A stretch of 64,000 nucleotides of DNA from assembly GCF_042666655.1 (NCBI RefSeq), contig NZ_JBHTDE010000001.1, forward strand, positions 434,001-498,000, given 5' to 3'. Every line of letters begins with the position of its first letter. Position 1 is the stretch's first letter. The position numbers and the translations under genes are program-made. The DNA is from Paracraurococcus sp042666655 (GTDB lineage: Bacteria > Pseudomonadota > Alphaproteobacteria > Acetobacterales > Acetobacteraceae). This document shows, piece after piece, positions 53,317 to 60,851 of the stretch. The notes under the pieces are model-generated. The model did no database searches, had not been told where the DNA came from, and saw only the letters and a program-made list of their open reading frames with translations.

Positions 53317-53462
53317 GATGCTTCCTCGGATCTGGCAGGCCGGCTGTTGGCGCCGGCTCCGAAAGGAAGTCTAGCCGCATTGCCGGGGGTTGGGAAACCG
53401 GCCGGGCGGAATCGCGCGGCCGGGCGTTCCCGCCGGCCACCGATCCGTCCTATCCTGCCGCC

Positions 53463-53681
53463 ATGGGCGAGGTCGTCAACCTGAACCGCGTGAAGAAGGC
53501 CCGTGCGAAGGCGGCAGACGCCGCGACCGCGGCCGCCAACCGCGCCAGGCACGGCCGCAGCGGCGCCGAAAAAGCCAACGACCAGCGGGCCGAGACGCGC
53601 CGCCAGGCGTTGCTCGACGGCGCCCGGCGCGACGACCCGCCGCCCCCTACCGGAACGCCGGGGACCGAAGGCCCGGCCTGA
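53463..53681 (+). CDS. DUF4169 small protein
   Basis: 72 residues, basic and helical: MGEVVNLNRVKKARAKAADAATAAANRARHGRSGAEKANDQRAETRRQALLDGARR. The opening VVNLNR and the RHGRSGAEKAND motif match DUF4169, a short alphaproteobacterial family of unknown function. No membrane segment. Divergent from dctP; a lipoprotein gene follows 29 bp later. Confidence 0.85.
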   Translation: MGEVVNLNRVKKARAKAADAATAAANRARHGRSGAEKANDQRAETRRQALLDGARRDDPPPPTGTPGTEGPA

Positions 53682-53710
53682 CCGGCCCCCCGACCCAGAC
53701 GGAGACCCCG

Positions 53711-54157
53711 ATGACCCCCCGTACCCTGGTCCTGGCGCTGCTCGCGCCCTGCCTGCTCGCCGCCTGCGCCAATGAGACGACGATCCCGGAGGCGACGGAC
53801 AATGCCGCCGCCCGCACCGCCAACGCCTCGGCCAGCAAGCCCAGCGCCCCGGTCACCGGCTTCGACGGCGTCTATGCCGGCCGCCTCACGCTCAACCCGG
53901 ACCGCACCCGCGCCTGCCGGCAGCCGGCGCCCGAGGACCGCACCATCACCGTGCGCCAGGGCCGCGCGAGCTTCCTGATCGAGCCCTCGGTGCAGCACGT
54001 GCTGACCGGCGCGGTGGGCACCAGCGGCGACGTGCGGATGTCGGATTCGCTGGACCGCACCATCGCCACCACCGGGGTCTTCGACAACGGCCGCTTCCAG
54101 GGCGAGCACCGCAACGGCCTGTGCAGCTACACCGTGCTGATGAACAAGCGGGACTGA
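53711..54157 (+). CDS. Small lipoprotein of unknown function
   Basis: 148 residues. The signal sequence RTLVLALLAPCLLAACAN has the lipobox LAAC (Cys near residue 19). The mature part has FDGVYAGRLTLNPDRTRACRQPAPEDRTITVRQGRASF and ends GEHRNGLCSYTVLMNKRD. The repeated GRF/DG strands and two cysteines suggest a small beta-sandwich in the periplasm. I do not recognise a named family. Confidence 0.75.
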   Translation: MTPRTLVLALLAPCLLAACANETTIPEATDNAAARTANASASKPSAPVTGFDGVYAGRLTLNPDRTRACRQPAPEDRTITVRQGRASFLIEPSVQHVLTGAVGTSGDVRMSDSLDRTIATTGVFDNGRFQGEHRNGLCSYTVLMNKRD

Positions 54158-54212
54158 CCGGCCGCACGGTCGCCGCGCAGCCGCCGCCGCGCGTCATCCG
54201 GGCGGCGTCAGG

Positions 54213-54366
54213 CAGGGCCAGTGGGGGCATATCCTTCCCGTTGGACGCAGGGCATCCAACCCTTCCCCGTCTCCGTGGCCCGGCACCCGCCGCGCGGCAG
54301 GTGCCGGGCCCGGGAGAAGCAAAGGAGGGGTTCGGGAAGGAAACGCTTTCCTCGCCGAGCTTGCCT
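54213..54366. repeat. Dispersed intergenic repeat, family 1, copy C (divergent)
   Basis: It has the same three-part layout as copies A and B: a hairpin part (GGGGGCATATCCTTCCC near 54223-54239), a core hairpin GGCACC-CGCCGCGCGGCA-GGTGCC near 54282-54305, and a last hairpin (GGGAAGGAAACGCTTTCCTCGCC near 54333-54355). Sequence identity to the others is lower. It lies between convergent genes. Confidence 0.5.
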
Positions 54367-54718
54367 TCCTGCCGCCGCAGGATCAGCCATTCATCGCCAG
54401 AACCCGCCGGATCCCCACCGCTTCGGCCGCCGCCGCCGGGCAGCGCGCCGCCCCGCCGGTCGCGGCCTCCATGTCGGCGCCGCGATCACCATGCAGCCGC
54501 CACGGCTGGTCCCGGCCTCGCTCATCGCCCTGGCATGGGTCCGCGAGGTACCCCAGTAGGCCCCGGGCTGCAGGCCGGCGGCGATGCGGTCGGCGAGACC
54601 CTTCGGCGCGTCGTGCGACACGGCGTCGCCTGGATGGTCATGGTTCGGGGCCTCTCGCTCCGGCCGCGCCCCTGCCGCCCGGGAGCCCACCGGCACGCGG
54701 GGCGGCGGCCATCCGACA
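54367..54718. other. Stretch without a confident gene
   Basis: About 350 bp between the repeat and the first MgtC gene. A minus-strand frame (54391-54789) reads Arg/Pro/Gly-rich sequence with a more protein-like middle (LADRIAAGLQPGAYWGTSRTHARAM), but it overlaps the end of MgtC, has no ribosome-binding site and matches nothing I know. I see no RNA gene or terminator here. Confidence 0.45.
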
Positions 54719-55159
54719 TCACCGCGGCCCGGTTTCCTCCGGCGGCGCCTTCGCCTCGATCCAGGCCGAGAGCGGCCGCAGCCCGACATGGGCGCAGAGC
54801 ACCACGGCGGTCAGCCCGAGCGCCAGGCCGAACTCCTGCAGCCCCGCCGCGGTGCCGACCGCCGACACCGCCCAGAAGGTCGCCGCGGTCGACAGCCCCC
54901 GCACCGTGGTCCCGCGGCGCAGGATCACCCCGGCGCCGAGGAAGCCGACCCCGGTGGCGATCGCCCCCAGCGCCGCGCCGGGATTGGACCCGCCATGGCC
55001 GACCGCGATGCGAGCGAAGACGCAGGCCGCGGCGGCGACCAGGGCACAGGACCGCAGGCCGCCCGGATGCCGCCGCCATTCCCGCTCCGCGCCGATGGCG
55101 GCGCCGAGCAGGAAGGCGATCAGGACGGGGACCGCGCTCAGCGGGAAGCCTGACGGCAT
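54719..55159 (-). CDS. MgtC/SapB-family membrane protein, paralogue 1
   Basis: 146 residues. VLIAFLLGAAIGAEREWRRHPGGLRSCALVAAAACVFARI and the signature ATGVGFLGAGVILRRGTTVRGLSTAATFWAVSAVGTAAGL define the MgtC/SapB domain; the conserved acidic residue in the GAEREWR loop is present. Four to five membrane helices. MgtC proteins affect Mg2+-limited growth and F-ATPase activity. Only the membrane domain is present, without the MgtC C-terminal ACT-like domain. It is the third and last gene of the minus-strand triplet. Confidence 0.88.
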   Translation of the reverse strand: MPSGFPLSAVPVLIAFLLGAAIGAEREWRRHPGGLRSCALVAAAACVFARIAVGHGGSNPGAALGAIATGVGFLGAGVILRRGTTVRGLSTAATFWAVSAVGTAAGLQEFGLALGLTAVVLCAHVGLRPLSAWIEAKAPPEETGPR

Positions 55160-55253
55160 GCGGGCGCGCCTCCTCCCGGCGGGATGTGGGACGGGGCCGA
55201 GCCATCCCGGTTTCCTGGCAGCCTGATCGTCATGCGACGATCGGGATAATGCC

Positions 55254-55421
55254 ATGGATGGTGGCGCGGCGCTGGATCGGTTGGCGGCGAGAACCCTCGA
55301 TATCCGCGGCATCGCCCGCCCGCTCGGTACCGTGATGGATTTGACCGCGGGCGACCTGCCGTTCCGTGCGGGCAAGTGGCCACGCGGCATGGAGATCCTG
55401 CTGGCGCGCGCGGCGCTGTAG
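55254..55421 (+). CDS. Possible 55-residue peptide
   Basis: An ATG-initiated frame between two MgtC genes, on the opposite strand, reads MDGGAALDRLAARTLDIRGI then ARPLGTVMDLTAGDLPFRAG and ends GMEILLARAAL. Its amino-acid make-up is balanced, unlike a typical shadow frame, but there is no clear ribosome-binding site and I recognise no family. Treat as a candidate or gene remnant only. Confidence 0.2.
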   Translation: MDGGAALDRLAARTLDIRGIARPLGTVMDLTAGDLPFRAGKWPRGMEILLARAAL

Positions 55422-55449
55422 CCGCCGCCGGGCTGGCACCCGCCGGCCG

Positions 55450-55923
55450 CTACCCCTCCAGCGCCCGGTCCTCGGCCGAGGGCTGCGCCGGCCGCGATCG
55501 CCGGATCACCCGCTGCAACGGCTTGAGCAGCACGTTGATCAGCAGCACCAGCACGGTCAGCCAGACCGCCCCCACCGTCTCCTGCGCCCCGGCCTGGGCG
55601 CCGATGGCGGCGACGCACCAGATGGTGGCGGCGGTCGACAGGCCGCGGACATTGGCGCCCTCCCGCAGGATGGCGCCGGCGCCGAGGAACCCCACGCCGG
55701 TGGCAATAGCGCCGAAGGCAGCGCCGAGATTGGCCGGGTCCACCCGGGTGGTCATCAGGTCGGCGAAGCCGGCGGCGGCCACCGAGACCAGGACGCACGA
55801 GCGCAGGCTGGCCGCGCTTTGCCGCCATTCACGCTCCGCCCCCACCGCGGCGCCGAGCAGGAAGGCGACCGGCAGGCCGGACAGCGTGGTGTCGCGGCCT
55901 ATCCAGCCGAGGATCATGTCCAA
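55450..55923 (-). CDS. MgtC/SapB-family membrane protein, paralogue 2
   Basis: 157 residues. LSGLPVAFLLGAAVGAEREWRQSAASLRSCVLVSVAAAGFADLM and FGAIATGVGFLGAGAILREGANVRGLSTAATIWCVAAIGAQAGA align closely with paralogue 1, including the GAEREWR loop. The C-terminus LLKPLQRVIRRSRPAQ is basic and short, with no ACT-like domain. It lies between the other two copies, each separated by non-coding DNA, so they may be transcribed separately. Confidence 0.88.
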   Translation of the reverse strand: MDMILGWIGRDTTLSGLPVAFLLGAAVGAEREWRQSAASLRSCVLVSVAAAGFADLMTTRVDPANLGAAFGAIATGVGFLGAGAILREGANVRGLSTAATIWCVAAIGAQAGAQETVGAVWLTVLVLLINVLLKPLQRVIRRSRPAQPSAEDRALEG

Positions 55924-55942
55924 TATCGCCCGCCCTTACCCT

Positions 55943-56041
55943 GGCACGTGATGCGTTCGCGTTCGCTCCCGTATCACGTGCCAGCCCTTGCCTGGTCGCG
56001 TGATTCAGGCTCGGCGGCGCTTCCGCCTCAAGCCATCGCGC
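55943..56041. repeat. Dispersed intergenic repeat, family 2, copy 1
   Basis: A hairpin with perfect 10-bp arms, GGCACGTGAT (55943-55952) and ATCACGTGCC (55973-55982), is followed by a 40-bp block (56002-56041). That block starts GATTCAGGC, ends CCGCCTCAAGCCATCGCGC and matches 57787-57826 at 35 of 40 positions. It occupies the gap between MgtC paralogues 2 and 3. Confidence 0.7.
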
Positions 56042-56042
56042 G

Positions 56043-56534
56043 CTAGCCGTCCAGCACGTCGTCCTCGGGCTTGATCCGGGCACGGTGCTGCTCGATCCAG
56101 GCGGCGACCGGGCGCAGCACCACGTTCACCGCCAGCACCAGCAGCACCACGATCAGCGCGGCGAAGTATTCCTGCGCGCCCACCAGCAGGCCGATCATGG
56201 CGACGCACCAGATCGTCCCGGCATTGCCCAGGCCGCGCACGTACAGGCCGTTGCCGCCGCGCAGGATGGCCCCGGCGCCGAGGAAGCCGACGCCGGTCGC
56301 CACCGCGCCGAAGCCGTTGCCCCAATTCGACTGCGGCACCCGCTGCACCATCAGGTAGGCGAAGGCCGCACTGGCCAGCGCCACCAGCGTGCAGGTGCGC
56401 ATGCCGACCGAGCTGGTGCTGATGCCGCGCTCGATCCCGACCGCGGCGCCCATCAGGAAGGCCAGCACCAGGACGAAGGCGGTGTTGACCTCCGGTCCCT
56501 GCGCCTGCAGCCAGCCGGTGATCGCCTCGTTCAT
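56043..56534 (-). CDS. MgtC/SapB-family membrane protein, paralogue 3
   Basis: 163 residues. VLAFLMGAAVGIERGISTSSVGMRTCTLVALASAAFAYLM and VATGVGFLGAGAILRGGNGLYVRGLGNAGTIWCVAMIGLLVGA carry the family signature but differ from the other two: the loop reads GIERG rather than GAEREWR, and a two-residue insertion lies in the RGGNGLYVRGL segment. It is the most diverged of the three and the most upstream. Start ATG 56534; ychF ends 24 bp further upstream on the same strand. Confidence 0.88.
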   Translation of the reverse strand: MNEAITGWLQAQGPEVNTAFVLVLAFLMGAAVGIERGISTSSVGMRTCTLVALASAAFAYLMVQRVPQSNWGNGFGAVATGVGFLGAGAILRGGNGLYVRGLGNAGTIWCVAMIGLLVGAQEYFAALIVVLLVLAVNVVLRPVAAWIEQHRARIKPEDDVLDG

Positions 56535-56558
56535 CGGCCGGGCCCCGACAATTGGGGC

Positions 56559-57653
56559 TTACACGTTGAAGCGGAACAGCAGGATGTCGCCGTCGCGGAC
56601 GACGTATTCCTTGCCCTCGACCCGCATCTTGCCGGCCTCCTTGGCGCCCTGCTCCCCGCCCAGGGCGACGAAGTCGTCATAGGCGGTGCATTCGCAGGCG
56701 ATGAAGCCGCGCTCGAAGTCGCCATGGATGACGCCGGCGGCCTGCGGTGCCTTCGTCCCCTTGGTGATGGTCCAGGCGCGGGCCTCCTTCGGCCCCACGG
56801 TGAAGTAGGTCTGCAGGCCGAGCAGCGCATAGCCGGCGCGGATGACGCGATCGAGCCCGCCCTCGTGCAGGCCGAGGCTCTCCAGGAAGTCCGGCCGGTC
56901 GGCCGGCGCCATCTGGCTGATCTCGGCCTCGATCGCCGCCGAGACGACGACCGCGCTGGCCCCTTCGGCCTTGGCCATGGCGAAGACCTTCTCCGAGAAG
57001 GCGTTGCCGGTGGCGGCCGAGGCCTCCTCCACGTTGCAGACATAGAGCACCGGCTTGGTGGTCAGCAGCTGCAGCCGCTTGGCGGCCTCCTCCTCGCCCT
57101 TCGGCACCGCCGTGCGGGCGGGCTTGCCGGCCTGCAGGGCGGCGACGATCGGGTCGATCAGGACAAGCTGGGAGATCGCCTCCTTGTCGCCGTTGCGGGC
57201 GCGCTTCTGCAGGCCGACCTGGCGCTTCTCCAGGCCCTCGAGGTCGGCCAGCATCAGCTCGGTCTCGACCGTCTCGGCATCCCGCACCGGGTCGACGCTG
57301 CCCTCGACATGGGTGACGTCGGTGTCCTCGAAGCAGCGCAGGACATGGACGATGGCGTCCACCTCGCGGATGTTGGCGAGGAACTGGTTGCCCAGGCCCT
57401 CGCCCTTGCTCGCACCACGGACCAGGCCGGCGATGTCGACGAATTCAAGGCTGGTCGGCACCGTCTTCTGCGACTTGCCGATCTTGGTCAGCATGTCGAG
57501 GCGCGGGTCGGGCACGCCGACGCGGCCGACATTGGGCTCGATGGTGCAGAAGGGGTAGTTCGCCGCCTGCGCCGCCGCCGTTTCCGTCAGCGCGTTGAAC
57601 AGCGTGGACTTCCCCACATTCGGCAGGCCGACGATGCCGCAGTTGAAACCCAC
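56559..57653 (-). CDS. ychF: Redox-regulated ATPase/GTPase YchF (Obg family)
   Basis: 364 residues. G1 GLPNVGKS is at residues 9-16, G3 DIAGLVRGASKGEGLGNQFL begins near 70, and the C-terminal TGS domain ends GKEYVVRDGDILLFRFNV. YchF prefers ATP, lacks the catalytic-loop His of Obg GTPases and binds ribosomes; it modulates the oxidative-stress response. The start is GTG at 57653 with AGGAGG 5 nt upstream; the in-frame ATG at 57755 lies within a repeat element and is rejected. It neighbours pth, as in many bacteria. Confidence 0.95.
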   Translation of the reverse strand: MGFNCGIVGLPNVGKSTLFNALTETAAAQAANYPFCTIEPNVGRVGVPDPRLDMLTKIGKSQKTVPTSLEFVDIAGLVRGASKGEGLGNQFLANIREVDAIVHVLRCFEDTDVTHVEGSVDPVRDAETVETELMLADLEGLEKRQVGLQKRARNGDKEAISQLVLIDPIVAALQAGKPARTAVPKGEEEAAKRLQLLTTKPVLYVCNVEEASAATGNAFSEKVFAMAKAEGASAVVVSAAIEAEISQMAPADRPDFLESLGLHEGGLDRVIRAGYALLGLQTYFTVGPKEARAWTITKGTKAPQAAGVIHGDFERGFIACECTAYDDFVALGGEQGAKEAGKMRVEGKEYVVRDGDILLFRFNV

Positions 57654-57724
57654 GGGAACCTCCTGGAGTGACCGGCGCGCCGCGCCGACGATGCGAAACC
57701 GCCCCCGGGACCGGGGGCCTTGGT

Positions 57725-57826
57725 GCGAGAGCATGACGCGTTCGGCTTCGCTCACGCATCATGTTCTCGCCTTCGTCCGGCCGCGCGATTCAGGCTTTTC
57801 GGCGATACCGCCTCAAGCCATCGCGC
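57725..57826. repeat. Dispersed intergenic repeat, family 2, copy 2
   Basis: Arms GCGAGAGCATGACGCG (57725-57740) and CGCATCATGTTCTCGC (57755-57770) form a near-perfect hairpin (two G-T pairs). They are followed by the 40-bp block 57787-57826 shared with 56002-56041. The order and spacing of parts match copy 1. It fills the gap between ychF and the Ala-rich protein. Confidence 0.7.
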
Positions 57827-57827
57827 T

Positions 57828-58301
57828 CTATCGCGCCCGGCCCAGCGCCGCGGCAAGGTCCGCCGCCAGGGTGGCGGCGGCAATCCGCGCCGCGCCGTCG
57901 TCGGTCGCCAGCGACAGTGCCGCCGCCCGCAGCGCAGGTACCAGCCCGGCCGCCGCGACCCCGGCGCGCCGCGCCGCGGCGGCGATCTCCCCGGCCAGCT
58001 GGCCCGGCTCGCCGCCCGGCCCGATCGCCTCGGCGGCTTCCAGCAGCAGCGCCGCGCGGATCGCCGCCTCGCCCGAGGCCGCCATGGCGCCGCGCTGGCG
58101 GCGGATATCCGACAGCGGCCCGCCGGTCGGGTCGCCCGGGGTCACCGCCGCGGCCTGGCGGAGCGCAGCCGCGGTCGCCGCCAGCGCCTGCGCCTCCCGC
58201 ACCAGGGCGGCGGCCAGCGCCGCGGCGCCGTTGGCGAGGTCCTCGGGGCCCGGCCCGCCGCCCATCCCGGCGGCGAAGTCGGCGATGTCCTCGGCTTCCA
58301 T
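57828..58301 (-). CDS. Ala-rich hypothetical protein
   Basis: 157 residues, about 40% Ala, built of likely helices (DLANGAAALAAALVREAQALAATAAALRQAAAV, GEAAIRAALLLEAAEAIG). No signal or membrane segment. ATG 58301 overlaps the last base of the pth stop, so it is probably translated with pth. I recognise no family. The high Ala content also raises the chance of mis-annotation, but the pth coupling supports it. Confidence 0.6.
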   Translation of the reverse strand: MEAEDIADFAAGMGGGPGPEDLANGAAALAAALVREAQALAATAAALRQAAAVTPGDPTGGPLSDIRRQRGAMAASGEAAIRAALLLEAAEAIGPGGEPGQLAGEIAAAARRAGVAAAGLVPALRAAALSLATDDGAARIAAATLAADLAAALGRAR

Positions 58302-58882
58302 CAGCGGGTCTCCTGGGTCAGCAAGGCGACCCTGGTCATGAAGTCTTCCGGCTTGCCCTGGGCCAGCAGCGGGGCGGCGTCGGCCACCGCGTCCAGCAGC
58401 GGTTCCACCCAGGTGTCCACCTTGGCGAAATTGCCCAGTACATGGCCATGCACCCGGTCCTTGTGGCCGGGATGGCCGATGCCGAGCCGCACCCGCCAGA
58501 AATCCGGGGTGCCGAGCGCCCGCTGCATGTCGCGCAACCCGTTGTGCCCGGCGGCGCCGCCGCCCCGCTTCACCCGGACCTTGCCGGGGATCAGGTCGAG
58601 CTCATCGTGGAAGGCGCAGATGTCGGCGGGCGGAATCTTGTGGAAGCCGGCGGCGGGCTGCACGCTGTCACCCGAGCCGTTCATGTAGGTCTGCGGCTTC
58701 AGCGCAAGCACCTTGACGCCGCCGACCATGCCCTCCGCCACCAGCCCCTTGTGGCGCTGCCGCCAGGGCGCGAAGCCGTGCCGGCGGGCGATGGCGTCGA
58801 GCGCCATGAAGCCGATGTTGTGGCGATGCCGCGCCTGGGCGGGCTCGGGATTGCCCAGTCCCACCCAGAGCAGCATCGCCAC
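58301..58882 (-). CDS. pth: Peptidyl-tRNA hydrolase
   Basis: 193 residues. LLWVGLGNPEPAQARHRHNIGFMALDAIA carries the conserved Asn (11) and catalytic His (21). LALKPQTYMNGSG, FHDELDLIPGKVRVKRGGGAAGHNGLRDM and RVRLGIGHPGHKDRVHGHVLGNF complete the active-site and tRNA-binding loops. It frees tRNA from drop-off peptidyl-tRNA. ATG 58876 (MLLWVGLG) is an alternative start. Its place directly after rplY is the usual alphaproteobacterial order. Confidence 0.96.
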   Translation of the reverse strand: MAMLLWVGLGNPEPAQARHRHNIGFMALDAIARRHGFAPWRQRHKGLVAEGMVGGVKVLALKPQTYMNGSGDSVQPAAGFHKIPPADICAFHDELDLIPGKVRVKRGGGAAGHNGLRDMQRALGTPDFWRVRLGIGHPGHKDRVHGHVLGNFAKVDTWVEPLLDAVADAAPLLAQGKPEDFMTRVALLTQETR

Positions 58883-58894
58883 GACGTCCGGAGG

Positions 58895-59563
58895 CTACTT
58901 CTTCTTGGCGGGCGCGGCCGGCGCGGCGGCCTTGCCGCCCTTGCCCTTGGCCGGCGGCGGCGCGGCGGCGACCGGGGCGGCCACCACTTCCTCGATCACC
59001 GTCGGCGCGGCGACGGTGGCGACGACGAAGTCACGCTCGATCACCGCCTTGGTGCCGAACTTGTCCTTCACCGCCGACCAGCGGAGGCTGTCGCCGATGG
59101 TCGCCTCGCCGAGGTCGATCTCGAAGGCGTCCGGCACCTGGTCGGGATTGGCCAGCACCTCGATCTCGCGCCGCACGACGTTCAGCACGCCGCCTTCCTT
59201 GATGCCCGGGCAGGTGTCCTCATTGAGGAAATGCACCGGCACCCGGACGCGGATGCGGGTGCCTGCCGCCAGGCGCTGGAAGTCGACATGCAGCGGCCGG
59301 TCGGTCACCGGGTGGAACTGAACGTCGCGCATCACGGTGCGGACGGTCGAGCCGTCCTTCAGCGCCACCTCGTACAGGTGGGACTGCCAGCCGCCCTTCT
59401 GCAATTCCTTCATCACGTCGCGCGGGTCGAGGGAGACGAGGGTCGCCTCCTGCTTCGCGCCGTAGATGACAGCGGGGACAAGCCCCTCACGCCGGGTCGC
59501 ACGCGCCGCCCCCTTACCGGCCCGCTCGCGCGCCACGGCCTCGATCCGTACAGTCTGGACCAT
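58895..59563 (-). CDS. rplY: 50S ribosomal protein L25, general stress CTC form
   Basis: 222 residues. The N-terminal 5S-rRNA-binding domain (GKGAARATRREGLVPAVIYG, FHPVTDRPLHVDFQRL) is followed by the TL5/CTC beta domain (IRVRVPVHFLNEDTCPGIKEGGVLNVVRREIEVLANPDQVPD, then FEIDLGEATIGDSLRW). The last ~30 residues are an Ala/Pro/Lys tail. The start ATG 59563 gives the usual MVQTVRIEAVARE opening. Twelve bases separate it from pth. Confidence 0.96.
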   Translation of the reverse strand: MVQTVRIEAVARERAGKGAARATRREGLVPAVIYGAKQEATLVSLDPRDVMKELQKGGWQSHLYEVALKDGSTVRTVMRDVQFHPVTDRPLHVDFQRLAAGTRIRVRVPVHFLNEDTCPGIKEGGVLNVVRREIEVLANPDQVPDAFEIDLGEATIGDSLRWSAVKDKFGTKAVIERDFVVATVAAPTVIEEVVAAPVAAAPPPAKGKGGKAAAPAAPAKKK

Positions 59564-59719
59564 TGGTCGAACTCCGCTTGCTTGGGAAAAGGCCCTGTCG
59601 GGGACGGCATGTCCCGGACATGGGCGCGCCGGCCTCCAGGGGTGCCGGCGCGGCGGGGGGATAGCGGATCGGGGCAGGCAAAGCAACGCAAAGCGGCGAA
59701 CCACCGGCGGAGGGGCGCG

Positions 59720-60244
59720 TTGCCGATCCCGATGCCGTGCCCCATCCCGCCCGCGATCCTTCTCTCCCTCCTTCTCCTCCCCGGCTGCCAGGCAGTGCTG
59801 ACCGAGACGACCTCGGCGGTCGCCGGCATCGGCGGCGCCAGCGTCGCCGACAGCCTCGGTGCCAATGCCGCGCTGACCACTGGCATCGGCCTCGGCGTCC
59901 AGGCGCTCGGCCGGGCCGGGCTGCAATATGCCCAGCGGAAAACCCATGGCGCGGCGCAGGACCGCATCGCCGCCGCCGCCGGGCCGCTGCCGGTCAGCGG
60001 CACTGCGGCCTGGAAGACCAACCATGCCATCCCGGTCGAGCCGAACGAGCGCGGCCAGGTGGCGGTCAGCCGGGTGATCAGCACCGGCGCGCTGGACTGC
60101 AAGGAGATCGTCTTCTCTGTCGAGGACGGGGCGGGCGCCAAGGCGACCCGGGCCTTCTACCTGGCCGCGGTCTGCCGTGACGCGACCGGCTGGAAATGGG
60201 CCTCGGCCGAGCCGGCGACCGGGCGCTGGGGGTCGTTGCAGTGA
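59720..60244 (+). CDS. Lipoprotein, paralogue 1 of a tandem pair
   Basis: 174 residues from TTG 59720, which has GGAGG 6 nt upstream; ATG 59732 (MPCPIPPAILL) is the alternative. The signal AILLSLLLLPGC has lipobox LPGC. A Gly/Ala-rich segment (IGGASVADSLGANAALTTGIGLGVQALG) is followed by a periplasmic domain with two cysteines. It ends ATGWKWASAEPATGRWGSLQ, nearly identical to the end of the next gene. The stop overlaps that gene's GTG start (GTGA). Unknown family. Confidence 0.72.
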   Translation: MPIPMPCPIPPAILLSLLLLPGCQAVLTETTSAVAGIGGASVADSLGANAALTTGIGLGVQALGRAGLQYAQRKTHGAAQDRIAAAAGPLPVSGTAAWKTNHAIPVEPNERGQVAVSRVISTGALDCKEIVFSVEDGAGAKATRAFYLAAVCRDATGWKWASAEPATGRWGSLQ

Positions 60245-60735
60245 GGCTGGCGGTCCTCGCGGCCGCGCTGGTGCTGGGGGGATGCAGCTCGGCCAGCGAC
60301 CTGATCGGTGCCGCCACGGGGACCGCGGCCGCGGCCGGTTCGGGCAATCCGGCGGTCGGCATCGCGGTTGGCGTCGGCACCCGGGCGGTGGCAGATTGGA
60401 GCCTCCGCCATGTCTCCCGCCGCTGGCACCGGACCGAGCAGGCGGCGATCGCCGCCGCCGCGGCCGCGGCGCCGCCCGGCGAGGCACGGCCCTGGCAGGT
60501 GCGGCATTCCCTGCCGATCGGCGACAAGCAGGGCGAGGTCGTGGTGCTGCGGGAGATCGACACGCCGCTGGCCGCCTGCCGCGAGGTCGCCTTCTCGGTC
60601 GACGAGGCCAAGCCGGCACAAGCGGGGAAGGCGGGGGCGCGCGCCTGGTACCTGACCAGCCTCTGCCGCGACGACACCGGCTGGGCATGGGCCTCGGCCG
60701 AACCGGCGACGGGGCGCTGGGGCAGCCTGCAATAG
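60241..60735 (+). CDS. Lipoprotein, paralogue 2 of a tandem pair
   Basis: 164 residues from GTG 60241. The signal RLAVLAAALVLGGCSS has lipobox LGGC. A Gly/Ala hinge (GSGNPAVGIAVGVGTRAVADW) resembles the one in paralogue 1. It continues WQVRHSLPIGDKQGEVVVLREIDTPLAACREVAFSVDE and ends DTGWAWASAEPATGRWGSLQ. The parallel order of parts points to a tandem duplication. Translation is coupled to the upstream gene. Confidence 0.75.
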   Translation: MRLAVLAAALVLGGCSSASDLIGAATGTAAAAGSGNPAVGIAVGVGTRAVADWSLRHVSRRWHRTEQAAIAAAAAAAPPGEARPWQVRHSLPIGDKQGEVVVLREIDTPLAACREVAFSVDEAKPAQAGKAGARAWYLTSLCRDDTGWAWASAEPATGRWGSLQ

Positions 60736-60851
60736 GCAATGGGCCAGCTGGCGCATGAGGCGCCCGGCGCCGCCCATGCGGCACGCTCCGGCTTCCATGC
60801 GGGTGCGCGATCAGGGTTCCGGCGATGGCGCCGCGAGCCTTCGCGCGCCGA

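Noticed and set aside
54121..55335. A 404-codon plus-strand frame across the repeat and the first MgtC gene
   Set aside because: Low-complexity Arg/Pro sequence running antisense to a clear MgtC gene.
57654..57755. Upstream ATG (57755) as the ychF start
   Set aside because: The extra sequence is encoded by repeat family 2 and is not conserved, while GTG 57653 has an AGGAGG at ideal spacing and the family N-terminus.
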